Origin: Conchocele bisecta
Taxonomy: Eukaryota > Mollusca > Bivalvia > Lucinida > Thyasiridae
DNA: 64,000 nt
Assembly (NCBI GenBank): GCA_029237695.1
Contig: CM055280.1
Location: 36,726,508-36,790,507, forward strand
Direction of reading: 5' to 3'
Part shown: one piece after another, positions 25,156-33,840 of the stretch
How positions within the stretch are numbered: the first letter of the stretch is position 1
How the letters are laid out: each line of letters opens with the position of its first letter
The notes under the pieces: generated by a model
What the model was told of the DNA's origin: nothing
The model's input: only the letters and a program-made list of their open reading frames with translations
Databases searched by the model: none
Made by a program: the position numbers and the translations under genes

Positions 25156-26187
25156 CTAAAGACTCTGACGATCCGGGGGTAGCTGGGTGTCAGAAGGCAC
25201 CGCGAGAAGTTCTTCGCGAACAAAACCGCGAGATGGACCATCAGCCAAATAGTAGAGCACGGGCTCATCGGGTTTGGTAATAGATCGATCCAGATGCTAT
25301 ACATTGAGAGACAACACGGGATCAGTCGCGCGGCGGCTACCACCTTCGAGCTCTCCCAGTTGATAGAGGTACCGGATGTCAACATCCGATGGAAGCCGTT
25401 GCTCCTCGAAACCAACGGGTCACCCGCGCGAGACGGCAGATGGCTTGCTCGTCACCTTTTTTTAATTGATGGCATCTTCGGGCTTCTTATAGATCAATCT
25501 GGTCACCTCTCCGTTCAGTGCGGAGACCACGGCGGGCAGCCTGGTCACCCACTCGGTCGATCGCGAATGAGGGTCTACAAGTTCTTTGGCGTATTGGTGA
25601 CCCAACAGTCTCTCAGCCAGGGTTCGATTGAATCGCTCCACGATTCCCTGGTCTCGGTGGATGTTGACGCGGCCGCGTCTGACAGAAACGTTGTGTTTAG
25701 ACAATAGATGAGAGACCGCGCCCATGAACTCGCGGCCGGGATCGACCTGGAGAAGATTCGGCCATTTGAGAGGACTCCTTTTATATATTCGGGAAAGAGC
25801 CTCTGCCACCTTCTTAGACTCTTTAGTGGCCAGTGGCTCAGCCCCCTTATAGCGACTCGCTACATCAACGACTGTCAGTGCGTACTTGTACGTCTTACGA
25901 CAGACGCGATCGTGAGGGAGAAACAGGAGATCCGCTTGGTGAACTTGGTTAGGCACCGGCACGTCGAATTTCGGCCGCGGAATATTATGAGGCGCGGGTA
26001 AATAGATCTGCCAGATGGCCTGCTTCTTGAGCCATTCCTTGACAGCGTTTTCTGAAACCTTGGTCGCCGCGGCGAGGTTTTTGATGGCCGCGAGTCCCTT
26101 CCAGTAGCCGCGGGGGCTGTAGTATGTGTTCGCTAGCTTGCGCACTAGGCGAACCGATAGTTTGGTATTAAGTTTGCACTTGCTCAT
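25156..26187 (-). pseudogene. int: Retroviral-type DDE integrase of the Polinton, broken
   Basis: The frame opens at 26187 and is intact for 241 residues. The catalytic core has D86 (HQADLLFL), D149 (LLQVDPGREF) and E184 (QGIVERFNRT), that is D-x62-D-x34-E, as in retroviral integrases. Beyond that point the same frame continues to a final stop at 25156-25158. It still carries the conserved Polinton C-terminal segments LGELEGGSRRATDP and PVLYYLADGPSRGFVREELL, but is interrupted by stops at 25462 (TAA), 25420 (TGA) and 25297 (TAG). Three stops in one frame argue for decay and not recoding. The start overlaps the end of the upstream gene by four bases (ATGA at 26184-26187). In an intact element this enzyme inserts the DNA and creates the 6-bp target duplication. 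Confidence 0.95.
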
Positions 26188-26528
26188 CGTATGCGAAGTA
26201 TTCTAATATCGGATAATCTCCAACATGCCCTCGCCAGATCGTCCGGTAACTGCGTCGTTAATAATAAACCTTTGTTGGAAGTACAATCACGATTGGAGGT
26301 TAAGTTCTGAAGGAAATCTAATTCATCCCTCAACCCAATCACGATTGGAGTTGAACTCGATTGGGAGGAATCTAACATCCGCTTTGCGAAAAGGGTGGCC
26401 GCGTCCTCGCGCCACGTCTCGAGAGAATCTCGGGTCAGACGAATTATACCCTTTGCGCCAGCTATACGGTGTTTAAGGGCAATGTAGCCTACATCGATCA
26501 TAGCAAAATAAAGTTCGTCAACTAACAT
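26184..26528 (-). CDS. Small Polinton protein, unknown
   Basis: An intact 114-codon frame starts MLVDELYFAMIDVGYIALKH. The opening resembles that of the 77-residue gene at 26952-27185 (MIVNELYHAVVISGFSIGYA), so the two may be diverged duplicates. The C-terminal half is not similar and contains three CGATTGG motifs (26284-26367). The stop overlaps the integrase start by four bases. I cannot assign a function. A frame change in the second half is possible. Confidence 0.5.
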   Translation of the reverse strand: MLVDELYFAMIDVGYIALKHRIAGAKGIIRLTRDSLETWREDAATLFAKRMLDSSQSSSTPIVIGLRDELDFLQNLTSNRDCTSNKGLLLTTQLPDDLARACWRLSDIRILRIR

Positions 26529-26564
26529 CGTTATATATATATATTTAAAAAAAAAATTAAATAA

Positions 26565-26951
26565 TTATTTCAATCTCGATTGAATATAGTAGCCGACGAG
26601 ACCCATCACACCCATTCCCACGACGATGAACGCGATCTCGCGGTCTTTTTGGGGCTCTGACGGTACATAGAAATCTGACAGCGCGTACTCGCGGTTGGCT
26701 TCTTCAACGTTCTGGAAAGTTTGCGCAGCGTGATTCTCGCGGCGAAGCTCTTCATTGACCCAGTCCAGATGGGCGGTTCGTTTTTTCGACCATGCTTCCT
26801 TTGCGCTATTGAGTTGTTCTACAGTTAAATCGTGACTCTTGCGCTCCTCATCCACGTTCGAGCTTCTCATTTTCGAGAATATAAAGTTGCTACCTCTGAA
26901 CGCCAATGCGTTTACAAGCGCACCACCTATCATTATTCCGATCGAAGCCAT
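26565..26951 (-). CDS. Small two-helix membrane protein, conserved in Polintons
   Basis: This intact 128-codon gene has a glycine-rich hydrophobic N terminus (SIGIMIGGALVNALAF, residues 3-18). A charged helical middle follows (residues 30-85, with AKEAWSKKRTAHLDWVNEEL), then a C-terminal membrane segment (IAFIVVGMGVMGLVGYYI, about 105-122). This architecture matches a protein family I associate with invertebrate Polintons, for which no function is established to my knowledge. It starts at 26951, directly abutting the stop of the next upstream gene (26952), which suggests expression from one transcript. A minor virion or membrane role is inference only. Confidence 0.75.
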   Translation of the reverse strand: MASIGIMIGGALVNALAFRGSNFIFSKMRSSNVDEERKSHDLTVEQLNSAKEAWSKKRTAHLDWVNEELRRENHAAQTFQNVEEANREYALSDFYVPSEPQKDREIAFIVVGMGVMGLVGYYIQSRLK

Positions 26952-27185
26952 TTAGTTCAATATATTAACAGGTAGAATTCCATTTTTAATTAGATAATCT
27001 CGGGTCCAAACTGCGGCCGCTACATCTAAGGTCGCGAGCCCTACGTCTCTCACAGTAAAGTCCAATTTGGGAGCGGACCCTCCTAGGGCCATCTTTGATA
27101 GTCGAGCATACCCGATACTGAAACCCGATATCACCACCGCGTGATAAAGCTCATTCACTATCATTTTACCATCGTTTTCAGCCAT
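26952..27185 (-). CDS. Small hydrophobic Polinton protein
   Basis: This intact 77-codon gene has weakly hydrophobic segments (ELYHAVVISGFSIGYARL, residues 12-29, and VGLATLDVAAAVWTRDYLI, about 48-66). It sits head to tail with the 128-residue membrane protein with no spacer. The family is familiar from invertebrate Polintons but I know of no assigned function. The N terminus is similar to that of the gene at 26184-26528. Confidence 0.7.
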   Translation of the reverse strand: MAENDGKMIVNELYHAVVISGFSIGYARLSKMALGGSAPKLDFTVRDVGLATLDVAAAVWTRDYLIKNGILPVNILN

Positions 27186-27200
27186 TGTTGATAATTATAA

Positions 27201-27488
27201 TTATTGCATATAAAAGGGATCGCGATCAATGTTTAAATGGGGTGCAATCGGTTTCGTAACTTTCTTCGGAACAGTGGCTGATTGTTTTTTCGATAATGAT
27301 TGGTGTAATAGGGTGTATTTCCACACACACAGGGCACCAACAACTGCCAGACCACCACCAACAACCCAACTCCAATTCGTGAATTGGGGGTGTTAGGGCC
27401 CACATATTATGGCAGAGTGGGCATCACAAACTTTAAAGTTTGAAGGTAGAGTTAAATCTCCAATCGTGACTTGGTGTTGATTTTTTAT
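27201..27488 (-). pseudogene. Small single-pass membrane protein, start lost and one stop
   Basis: On the minus strand one frame reads about 96 codons, ending with TAA at 27201. It includes DLTLPSNFKVCDAHSAIICG, then a TAA at 27393-27395, then a membrane segment WSWVVGGGLAVVGALCVWKY, a basic stretch and a tail IAPHLNIDRDPFYMQ. No ATG precedes it; an ATA at 27486-27488 sits where a start would fit. The coherent membrane segment and the fit between flanking genes support a real but dead gene. It is too fragmented to appear as a long open frame. Confidence 0.6.
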
Positions 27489-27511
27489 TAAATCTTTAGA
27501 ATGATTGCTAG

Positions 27512-27529
27512 TTTTCTTAAAATTAATTA
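27512..27529. terminator. AT-rich hairpin motif after the capsid-like gene
   Basis: TTTTCTTAAAATTAATTA, 18 bases, is shared with 31742-31770 and 33734-33762. It lies just past the stop of the capsid-like gene on the minus strand. Its minus-strand context, including CTACTGATTTAATT and AGCAATCA, is also found on the plus strand just after the polymerase stop (about 25094-25132). Confidence 0.45.
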
Positions 27530-27531
27530 AA

Positions 27532-28669
27532 TCAGTAGAGTGTTGAGACGTATCGATCATCTTCGATGTTGAGTTGTGCGTCTGTAATTATATATAAGTA
27601 CACGTTCAATGGCCCATCTCCATCCGCCTCTTTAGTTATCTGGATCGTCACACCCTCACTAGCGTTCTCAACTTGGCGTCCGCTACCGTGTATTTGGTCG
27701 TCGTCGCTAGCTCGCATGTCTAGCCATAACGCGTATTTGGTAGTCAGGAAGTCAGCGAGGGAGACGGCCGAGAGCTGCAGGTCTTTGGCAACCGCGGCAA
27801 CCTCCGGGGAGCGCTTAGAGCCGGAAGCAAACTGCTTTCTGACTTCGTCCCACTGCTGGTGTGCGCGAAGACCCGCGCTGTACAGTTGATTGGGGACTCC
27901 CTCGATCGTCACCTCTACCTTTGTGATTTTGGGGTTATATAATTTGTCGGTTTTTCTAGCACCGAGCGCGAATCGAGCATCCTCGAACAACATCAGTATA
28001 CCTTTCATCGAGCGGGCGGGTATGTTGACATTAATATTCCACAATGTGTCACTTTTGTCTTTCGTCATCTTGCAGTGGCGAAGAACTCGGTCGTAAAGTA
28101 TGGCAACGCGCCAGGCATACTGGGATCTGATTAATCGCGCGAGTTCGGGCATCGTGAACGAAACATTGTCGATCGTATACGTTGATGTCATGTAGGTGGC
28201 TATGAGAACTCGGCCGTAGTCGTTGAACGTTAGTTCGTATTCGAGGCGGTCAGCCAAAGCACTCTGATAGTAGGGCATGTGACTCTCCAGCAACTCAAAG
28301 TCGACCGGGATGTAGAAGCGTTTGCCGTAAGCGCCCGCGACCGCGTTGTCGCTCGAGTTGTTGTCTGCCTTGTTACCAACCCCGATTCTAAGTTTGGTTA
28401 CGTTCTTATTTTTGCTGGTGTCAATACCCTGATAGACCGCATTTTCGCGCTCTTGTGACGTCTTCCACAGGTCCTGATAACAATGGTAGACGTCGCTGTC
28501 ATCGATCGACATCACCTCATTACCAGAAATCTTTATCATGGTCTTCTTGAAAATGGCGCGACCCAGGTTCTGAACGACGGTTCGGTCCGCGTCTCACCCC
28601 TTTCGCCCCGAGGGACTCCCGCAGTCTGCGGTATGGATTGAGTTTGCGACCGTATTGACTCGAAGACAT
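27532..28669 (-). pseudogene. Candidate jelly-roll capsid protein; N-terminal frameshift
   Basis: A clean frame of 335 codons runs from 28539 to 27532. Similarity to Polinton proteins appears to continue upstream in the same frame to about 28585, where a TGA blocks it. An ATG at 28667-28669 opens a different frame (SSSQYGRKLNPYRRL) that may be the true N terminus, implying a one-base indel near 28585. The protein is beta-rich. It has YIPVDFELLESHMPYYQSAL, then PARSMKGILMLFED, then NPKITKVEVTIEGVPNQLY, then LYIITDAQLNIEDD at the end. I recognise it as a Polinton structural-type protein and think a double jelly-roll capsid is most likely, but about 380 residues is short for that fold. It diverges from the gene at 28726 across 56 bp. 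Confidence 0.55.
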
Positions 28670-28725
28670 AATTTAGTGAAACTATTAAACTCGTATGGTT
28701 TTGTCTTTAATACATAATTATAAAT
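28670..28725. promoter_or_regulatory. Bidirectional promoter region inside the Polinton
   Basis: Only 56 AT-rich bases separate two divergently transcribed genes (capsid-like, minus; coiled-coil membrane protein, plus). Any promoter elements for both must lie here or within the genes. AATACATAATTATAAAT directly before 28726 is TATA-like. Function is inferred from position. Confidence 0.4.
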
Positions 28726-30042
28726 ATGGCTGATTACGATATTGACATGGATGAAATCGGCAGAGACGATTACGTCGATGAGGATGATGATGACATCGAT
28801 GATGATAACGATAATGAAACGCCCTTCATAGAGACTCCAGTTCCAATCCAATCACAATTGGGGGAAATAGGTGGCGCTACCACTAGTCAAAGTCGGGAAT
28901 TACTCGAGGGAGCTGTAAACGACTACTACAACAGTTTGATAGAAAAAGGTCTGGTCCCATCTGTCGGTCGCGACTACTCCAAGTTCAAATTTGATCTGAA
29001 CGGTAGATTGCGACTAAAAGCAGCATCAAATCTCCCAATAGTCAACACGAGGACCGGAAAACCCCTAGCGCTGAGCACCATTGCCGGAAACCCGGGCGGT
29101 GGCCAAATCATAAGGAACGAACTAGGCTTCACGGATTGGAAGAAGGGTAAACCAATTATGCCGATATGCGCTGTAGAGGCCCTACAGTCTACCGACGAAA
29201 CGATGGCGAAGACGGCTTCAGCGATAGAAACGGTCGAGCTCAGCGAGGTCCCTCAAGTAGCCACCGACGCTATTAACACGATGGAGAACACGTTCAGCGA
29301 AAACGAAATACTCAACCTCGACCAAGGGTCTAACGATGACCCGCCGTTACCTCTTCGTGAACTCCGTGGACTCGATAAGGCTCTATAAACGGTCCGGGGC
29401 GAACTGGTCCTTAACCTCTCCAAACTCTCGGCGCTGGATGAACATATCGCGCTAGAAGAAAGAAAACTGGAGGAAGCCGGTGTCGATAGATAATCTACCG
29501 AGCGGATCACCGAACGCCTGCGGTCGTTGCGGGACGAAAGAGAAGCTCGCTTGCAGGCTGCATCGGCTTGCCGTGAGGCTCTCCGCACACAAATAAGTCG
29601 GATCCGCGAAACAATCTCGAGGGTCCTGCACGAGGAGACGACACTCGGTGAGCGTCTTCGCACTCTGTTCAGAGAGCGGGGTGTCACGATAGCAAGCATC
29701 CTCGTTGCTATCGGCATGACTATATCGACCATAGTTTTAGCTTTCACTGGTGGCGCGGCGCCACCACCCGCGCCAGCACCCACACCAGCACCCGCGCCAT
29801 CCGGTGGAGCCAAGGAGTGGGTAAAAAAACAACTAAAATCCCTCGCCAGTCTCCTGGCTAAATTAGCCGAAAAGGTGGCTGCCGCACTACCTGGACTGAT
29901 CGGAAGTATCGTTTCTTACTTGCTATATATATTAGCAAAAACGGCCGGATGGCTCGCCAAAAATACTTGGGCTTTAATCGTGGCAATCGCCGGTCTCCTA
30001 CTTTTACTCTCTCGAGAGTTCCTAAAACCAAAGCACAAATAG
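28726..30042 (+). pseudogene. Acidic, coiled-coil, multi-pass membrane protein; two in-frame stops
   Basis: One frame spans 438 codons, interrupted by TAA at 29386-29388 and 29491-29493 and open on both sides. The N terminus is very acidic (DEDDDDIDDDNDN, residues 19-31). Residues about 215-310 are charged and helical (RIRETISRVLHEETTLGERL), consistent with a coiled coil. Then come a membrane segment (VTIASILVAIGMTISTIVLA), a Pro-Ala linker, an amphipathic helix and two more hydrophobic segments near the end. This layout matches a family common in invertebrate Polintons without known function; a capsid-internal or membrane-active role is a guess. The last 21 bases overlap the end of the convergent gene 30022-31494. 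Confidence 0.78.
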
Positions 30043-31494
30043 TCCGATCGCCACGAGGGCAACGACGAGCCCTAATTTCTCCTCCTCGTGTGTTGTGCTT
30101 CCAATCTCGATTGGTGTTTCCGCTCCTGTTCCAATCGAGATTGGATTGGGGGAACTCGATGGTGCATCTAATTTGCGAATTGGGGGTACTGGGTTCAACG
30201 GAGTTGATGGAGGTGCATCCATTTTGTGTTTTGGGTGTTTTACGTAATAGGTTCCACTTACAACACCGCGCCCGGGCATCTTGGGTGGGAGCTTGATGAT
30301 ACCTGTGTTCACATTCCCGTTGCGGCCGATTTTTTGATTGGCAGTGGCGACTACGATCTGATTATTGTAACCGTCAACCGGGTCGTCTCGTAGTATCATA
30401 TTACTCGGCGCCATATAAAGACCTATTCCAAATGCGTAGTCTACCGGGGTGCGGGCCGTCTGCAAAACGTCTTGATAATTCTGGATCGCCTTCTGGAGGT
30501 CCACCTTAGCTGAGATGGCGTCCTCGACAAGTACCAAGAACTGTTTTTGTGCGTCAAAGGCCGTTCCCATGCCCAGTATAGCGCTGCGCGTTTGCTTCCG
30601 TGAGGCGAGGATTGCCCATACGTATATGCGAATGGAGTCGTTGAGGCGAATAACCCCGCCCTGCGTAAATCCATTGCTTTCATCTAACATAAATGTGGTC
30701 CACGCATTTCGCATCTGTGGAGTATCACCCAGGACTAGGTATTCCACGTGGGCTACTATAGTAGGTAGCCAATGACAATAACCGTCTTTACACGCAAGCC
30801 CTCCAAGCACTTCATCACCGAACGTCATCGTATTCAACTTATAATTATATTTAGTCCATGTTGCCATTTTTCGAACTGGTGGTGGGGTAGCTCCACGAGC
30901 ACTCCACAACCCTGAGAACTGTACAGGGACTTTATCCAGATGCTCACCACTCACTAACCCTTTAAGGTGAACCAACCCTAAACTGTTGGTTGGGGTGTAT
31001 ACTTTCTGTCTCCAGTCCGCGTCTTTTGGTACCCAAAATTCCTTACACAATCTTTCGAACGCTTTACGGTCGAATGTGCTGGAAATGGGATCCCAACCGT
31101 CGTCTTGAGGTAATGGAATACCTAGTTCTTTGAGAATCCTCCTAATGGTGTAATACACATGAAAGTTGTAGACACTTCGGAGCATGACATTCTTGGATGT
31201 CAGATGGTCTTGATGTGAAACTCCACATCCGGCCGTTGCACACCATACAGCGAAATTTAGCTGGTTCTGCCAGAAGTTCATATGGGAAAAATCCCATCTT
31301 AGTATTACATCTTGACTAGTAGTCTTTGGAACTACATATTTCTCAAACATGTTAGGGAAATTGGTGGCAAAGCCACTGTCCGGTCTAACTGTTACAGTTG
31401 GGTGTACAAGGCGGGTAACAACGTCTGTTTGCGTGTATTTACCACCGACAGCGTACTTTGCATTACAATTAAAGCTAAATGCTTTGGTATCCAT
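30022..31494 (-). CDS. 490-residue tail-anchored Polinton protein, intact
   Basis: This is the longest undamaged gene of the element. The first 400 residues are soluble and rich in aromatic residues (TSQDVILRWDFSHMNFWQNQ, about 58-77; DYAFGIGLYMAPSNMILRDD, about 360-385). A Pro/Ser-rich linker follows (residues about 425-465). The protein ends in a single hydrophobic segment (LGLVVALVAIGLFVLWF), so a tail-anchored or virion-membrane topology is likely. I recognise the family from invertebrate Polintons but not its role; a structural protein is plausible. The linker DNA contains two CCAATC..GATTGG palindromes (30101 and 30131). Its start lies 33 bp from the divergent gene at 31528. Confidence 0.75.
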   Translation of the reverse strand: MDTKAFSFNCNAKYAVGGKYTQTDVVTRLVHPTVTVRPDSGFATNFPNMFEKYVVPKTTSQDVILRWDFSHMNFWQNQLNFAVWCATAGCGVSHQDHLTSKNVMLRSVYNFHVYYTIRRILKELGIPLPQDDGWDPISSTFDRKAFERLCKEFWVPKDADWRQKVYTPTNSLGLVHLKGLVSGEHLDKVPVQFSGLWSARGATPPPVRKMATWTKYNYKLNTMTFGDEVLGGLACKDGYCHWLPTIVAHVEYLVLGDTPQMRNAWTTFMLDESNGFTQGGVIRLNDSIRIYVWAILASRKQTRSAILGMGTAFDAQKQFLVLVEDAISAKVDLQKAIQNYQDVLQTARTPVDYAFGIGLYMAPSNMILRDDPVDGYNNQIVVATANQKIGRNGNVNTGIIKLPPKMPGRGVVSGTYYVKHPKHKMDAPPSTPLNPVPPIRKLDAPSSSPNPISIGTGAETPIEIGSTTHEEEKLGLVVALVAIGLFVLWF

Positions 31495-31527
31495 TGAAAG
31501 ATATTATTATGTTTACTACTATCACTA

Positions 31528-31728
31528 ATGTTCAAAAAGAGAGTTGTGAACTTCAAAAGTCACTCGACAACTGCTGCGGAAAACGCCGGGTGGGCCTTCC
31601 CACACCCCGAGATGAAACTTTTGGAAACGGGACACATCCACGAATTTACGGTCTCTATTCTCGATGATCAAGCGAGAAAGTTGAATAACTATTACTCGAT
31701 TTCGGTCGTTCTCGAAATTTCCAATTGA
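31528..31728 (+). CDS. Small beta-rich protein, unknown
   Basis: A 66-codon frame opens shortly after the divergent start of the 490-residue gene. The sequence is compact, with alternating hydrophobic residues (HIHEFTVSILDDQARKLNNY then YSISVVLEI), as expected for a small beta fold. There is no signal peptide or membrane segment. The downstream neighbour is the fibre-like gene at 31769. The start at 31528 is the first ATG in this frame. The GC pattern is coding-like and there are no lesions, but I do not recognise a named family. Confidence 0.55.
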   Translation: MFKKRVVNFKSHSTTAAENAGWAFPHPEMKLLETGHIHEFTVSILDDQARKLNNYYSISVVLEISN

Positions 31729-31741
31729 GTATATGTGCCCC

Positions 31742-31770
31742 AATTTTATAATTTTCTTAAAATTAATTAT
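31742..31770. terminator. AT-rich hairpin motif at gene boundary
   Basis: TAATTTT-CTT-AAAATTA forms a 7-bp stem with a 3-base loop. A 29-base block around it is identical to 33734-33762. It lies between the stop at 31728 and the start at 31769. Confidence 0.45.
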
Positions 31771-33094
31771 GAGCATATACGGACCAGGTAGCTCTTCCAA
31801 TTCCAATCGGGATTGGGTGACAGATTCAAAGAATTTGGAACCGGCAGAAGGGGGATTCGTCCCGACAGAGAGCGACTTTTTAACTACCGGAAAAACCAAG
31901 GCCCTAATCAATAAAACTATATCGGAGGCCACAAACGGGATTCACAGGAGCATAGCACATCTTAGAGTAGACGTACTGATGGCGAACGGGTCCGAACGGG
32001 TATTGAGAAAGACCAGGCGAACCTTACGGAGGCGTATAGGGTGTTGCGCTCAGAGGATCATGCATCACTTACTGAACTAGGAGGAAAAATAACCAAATTT
32101 CGGGAAGAGGCCCGGTTGGGGATTGAGGGAGTCCGAACGGGTATTGAGAAAGCCCGAGAAGACCACCAGGTGGCCCTTACGGAGGCGTATGGGATGTTGC
32201 GCTCAGAGGACTCTCTCAACAGAGAAGCAGCACTTACTGAGCTAGGCGAAAATATAACAGAATTTCAAAAAGAGACCCGGTTGGGGGTTGAGGGAGTCCG
32301 AACGGGTATTGAGAAAGCCCGAGAAGACCACCAGGCGGCCCTTGTGGAGGCTTATAGGGTGTTGCGCTCAGAGCACTCTCCCAACAGAGAAGCAGCACTT
32401 ACTGAAGTAGGTGAAAAAATAACAGAATTTCCGGAAGAGGCCCGGTTGGGTGTTGAGGGAATCCGAACGGGTATTGAGAAAGTCCGAGAAGACCACCAGG
32501 CGGCCCTTACGGAGGCATATGGGGTGTTGCGCTCAGAGGACTCTGCAGCACTTACTCAACTAGATGGAAAAATAACCGAAGTTTCCGAAAAACTGAAACG
32601 TGTTCGTAGAGCCGCGAACAAAACATTTGAGGAGACCTCTGAAAAGATTCGTGCTGAGGCCGATACCTCTATCGGGGGGCCTGCCGGATTGTTGAAAACA
32701 TTGAAAATGCAAAAACGTGTCATCACAGTTTGGGCTGAGAAGCGGGGCCCCTTGAATGAGGGGCTCTATGAATATTCATTCGGTGCCAAAGCGAACAATA
32801 AATATGGGGGATACGCCATGACAGCTCCAGGTACGCTTCTCCGAGTGGCTGTCTGCTCAGTTAATGATAATGGTAAATCTGTGGGCGCGGTCGTGATAAA
32901 TCTTGTAGTGGATGGGGAAGAACGGGGAATTTGGAGTCAATAAACTCGCTGTAGATATTTCATATGTGGTTTTGTTCGCCGGTGACGATTCAATTAGACT
33001 TTCAGAAGGTAGTGTTATTAACTTTGTTACGAAAATCGCTGACCCAGCAAGTTCTTCCACTGTTGTTACATTGTTAATTGAACTTGATTTGTAA
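31769..33094 (+). pseudogene. Fibre-like protein with 55-residue repeats; two frameshifts
   Basis: The gene starts with MSIYGPGSSSNSNRDW and changes frame near 31985 and again near 32920. The middle is a coiled-coil-like region built from a 165-bp (55-codon) repeat. Units begin at 32125, 32290 and 32455, with shortened units on each side; the core phrase is VRTGIEKAREDHQAALTEAY. After the repeats a globular beta-rich C terminus follows (TLLRVAVCSVNDNGKSVGAV, later VVLFAGDDSIRLSEGSVINF), ending at 33094. A long coiled coil followed by a C-terminal beta knob resembles viral attachment fibres, but no receptor role can be shown. The two shifts mean no full-length product from this copy. Confidence 0.7.
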
Positions 33095-33103
33095 AATTTA
33101 ATC

Positions 33104-33735
33104 ATGAACGAATCACCGCTTCCAATTGTCAATACCAATCCAATTCACGAAAGAAGTTTAGATTTTAGGTTGGATAATATCGTCGCTATGCAGGATATTT
33201 TAGTTAGAGAATGTACAAATAGAAAAAGAAACGCTAACAAATATAAGCGCGCGGCGAATATAGCTGAAGCATCTAGTACGGTTCTGGCAAGTTTATCTGT
33301 AATGAGTGGTGCGGGGACTGCTGCAACGCTATCTACAATTGTAACGGTTCCACTTACAGGGGTTTTGAGTGGAATTACCGTTTTATCTGGAATACTTTGT
33401 ATGGTAATTAGGGCGGCGGGTGGAAAACTCGAGAAAAAATGTAGAAAACACGATAGAATATCCGTTCTCGCCAGGTCTAAGAAAAATAGCATCGACGGTA
33501 TAGTGTTCAATGCGTTACCGATAATGAAATATCAAATTTAGTGTTTGAATCCGTTGTGGAAGAAATGGGGAGATATGAAGAATTAAAAAATGATATTAGA
33601 ATGAAAGCGCTCGCCACCATGCCCAAGATTGAGAGTACTGATTGGGATAAATTTAGGGAAAAACTTGGAAATAAAGTCGGAGGAAATGTTACAGCACCAC
33701 CATTCCGAAATTGTGATATTTTAGTAAATAATTAA
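33104..33735 (+). pseudogene. Polinton membrane-associated protein, one frameshift
   Basis: The first frame runs 145 codons and the rest of the gene continues in another frame from just before 33541, so there is a single indel near 33510-33530. The N-terminal part is helical and basic (ECTNRKRNANKYKRAANIAE). It is followed by a glycine- and alanine-rich hydrophobic segment (VPLTGVLSGITVLSGILCMV, about residues 86-105) and a basic helical stretch with KKCRKHDRISVLARSKKN. The C-terminal part is acidic and helical (ESVVEEMGRYEELKNDIRMK). The order matches a family repeatedly found in cnidarian and mollusc Polintons, with no function known to me. It starts 9 bp after the fibre-like gene. Confidence 0.72.
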
Positions 33736-33762
33736 TTTTATAATTTTCTTAAAATTAATTAT
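33734..33762. terminator. AT-rich hairpin motif after the last plus-strand gene
   Basis: This 29-base block is identical to 31742-31770 and contains the same TAATTTT-CTT-AAAATTA stem-loop. It overlaps the stop region of the gene ending at 33735. A second ATTAATTATA stretch follows it. Confidence 0.5.
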
Positions 33763-33840
33763 AAAATTAATTATATTGGTGCAGTAAACAATTTATTAAT
33801 AATAATAAACAATGTAAAACAATTTATAAAAAAAAGTTTT

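Noticed and set aside
25143..25707. Open frames on both strands over the integrase 3' part
   Set aside because: The plus-strand frame 25294-25707 and the minus-strand frame 25143-25415 are shadows. The integrase signal is in another minus-strand frame.
27207..27220. TATA box at ATATAAAAGGG
   Set aside because: It lies in the last codons of the small membrane-protein pseudogene and no plus-strand gene starts nearby.
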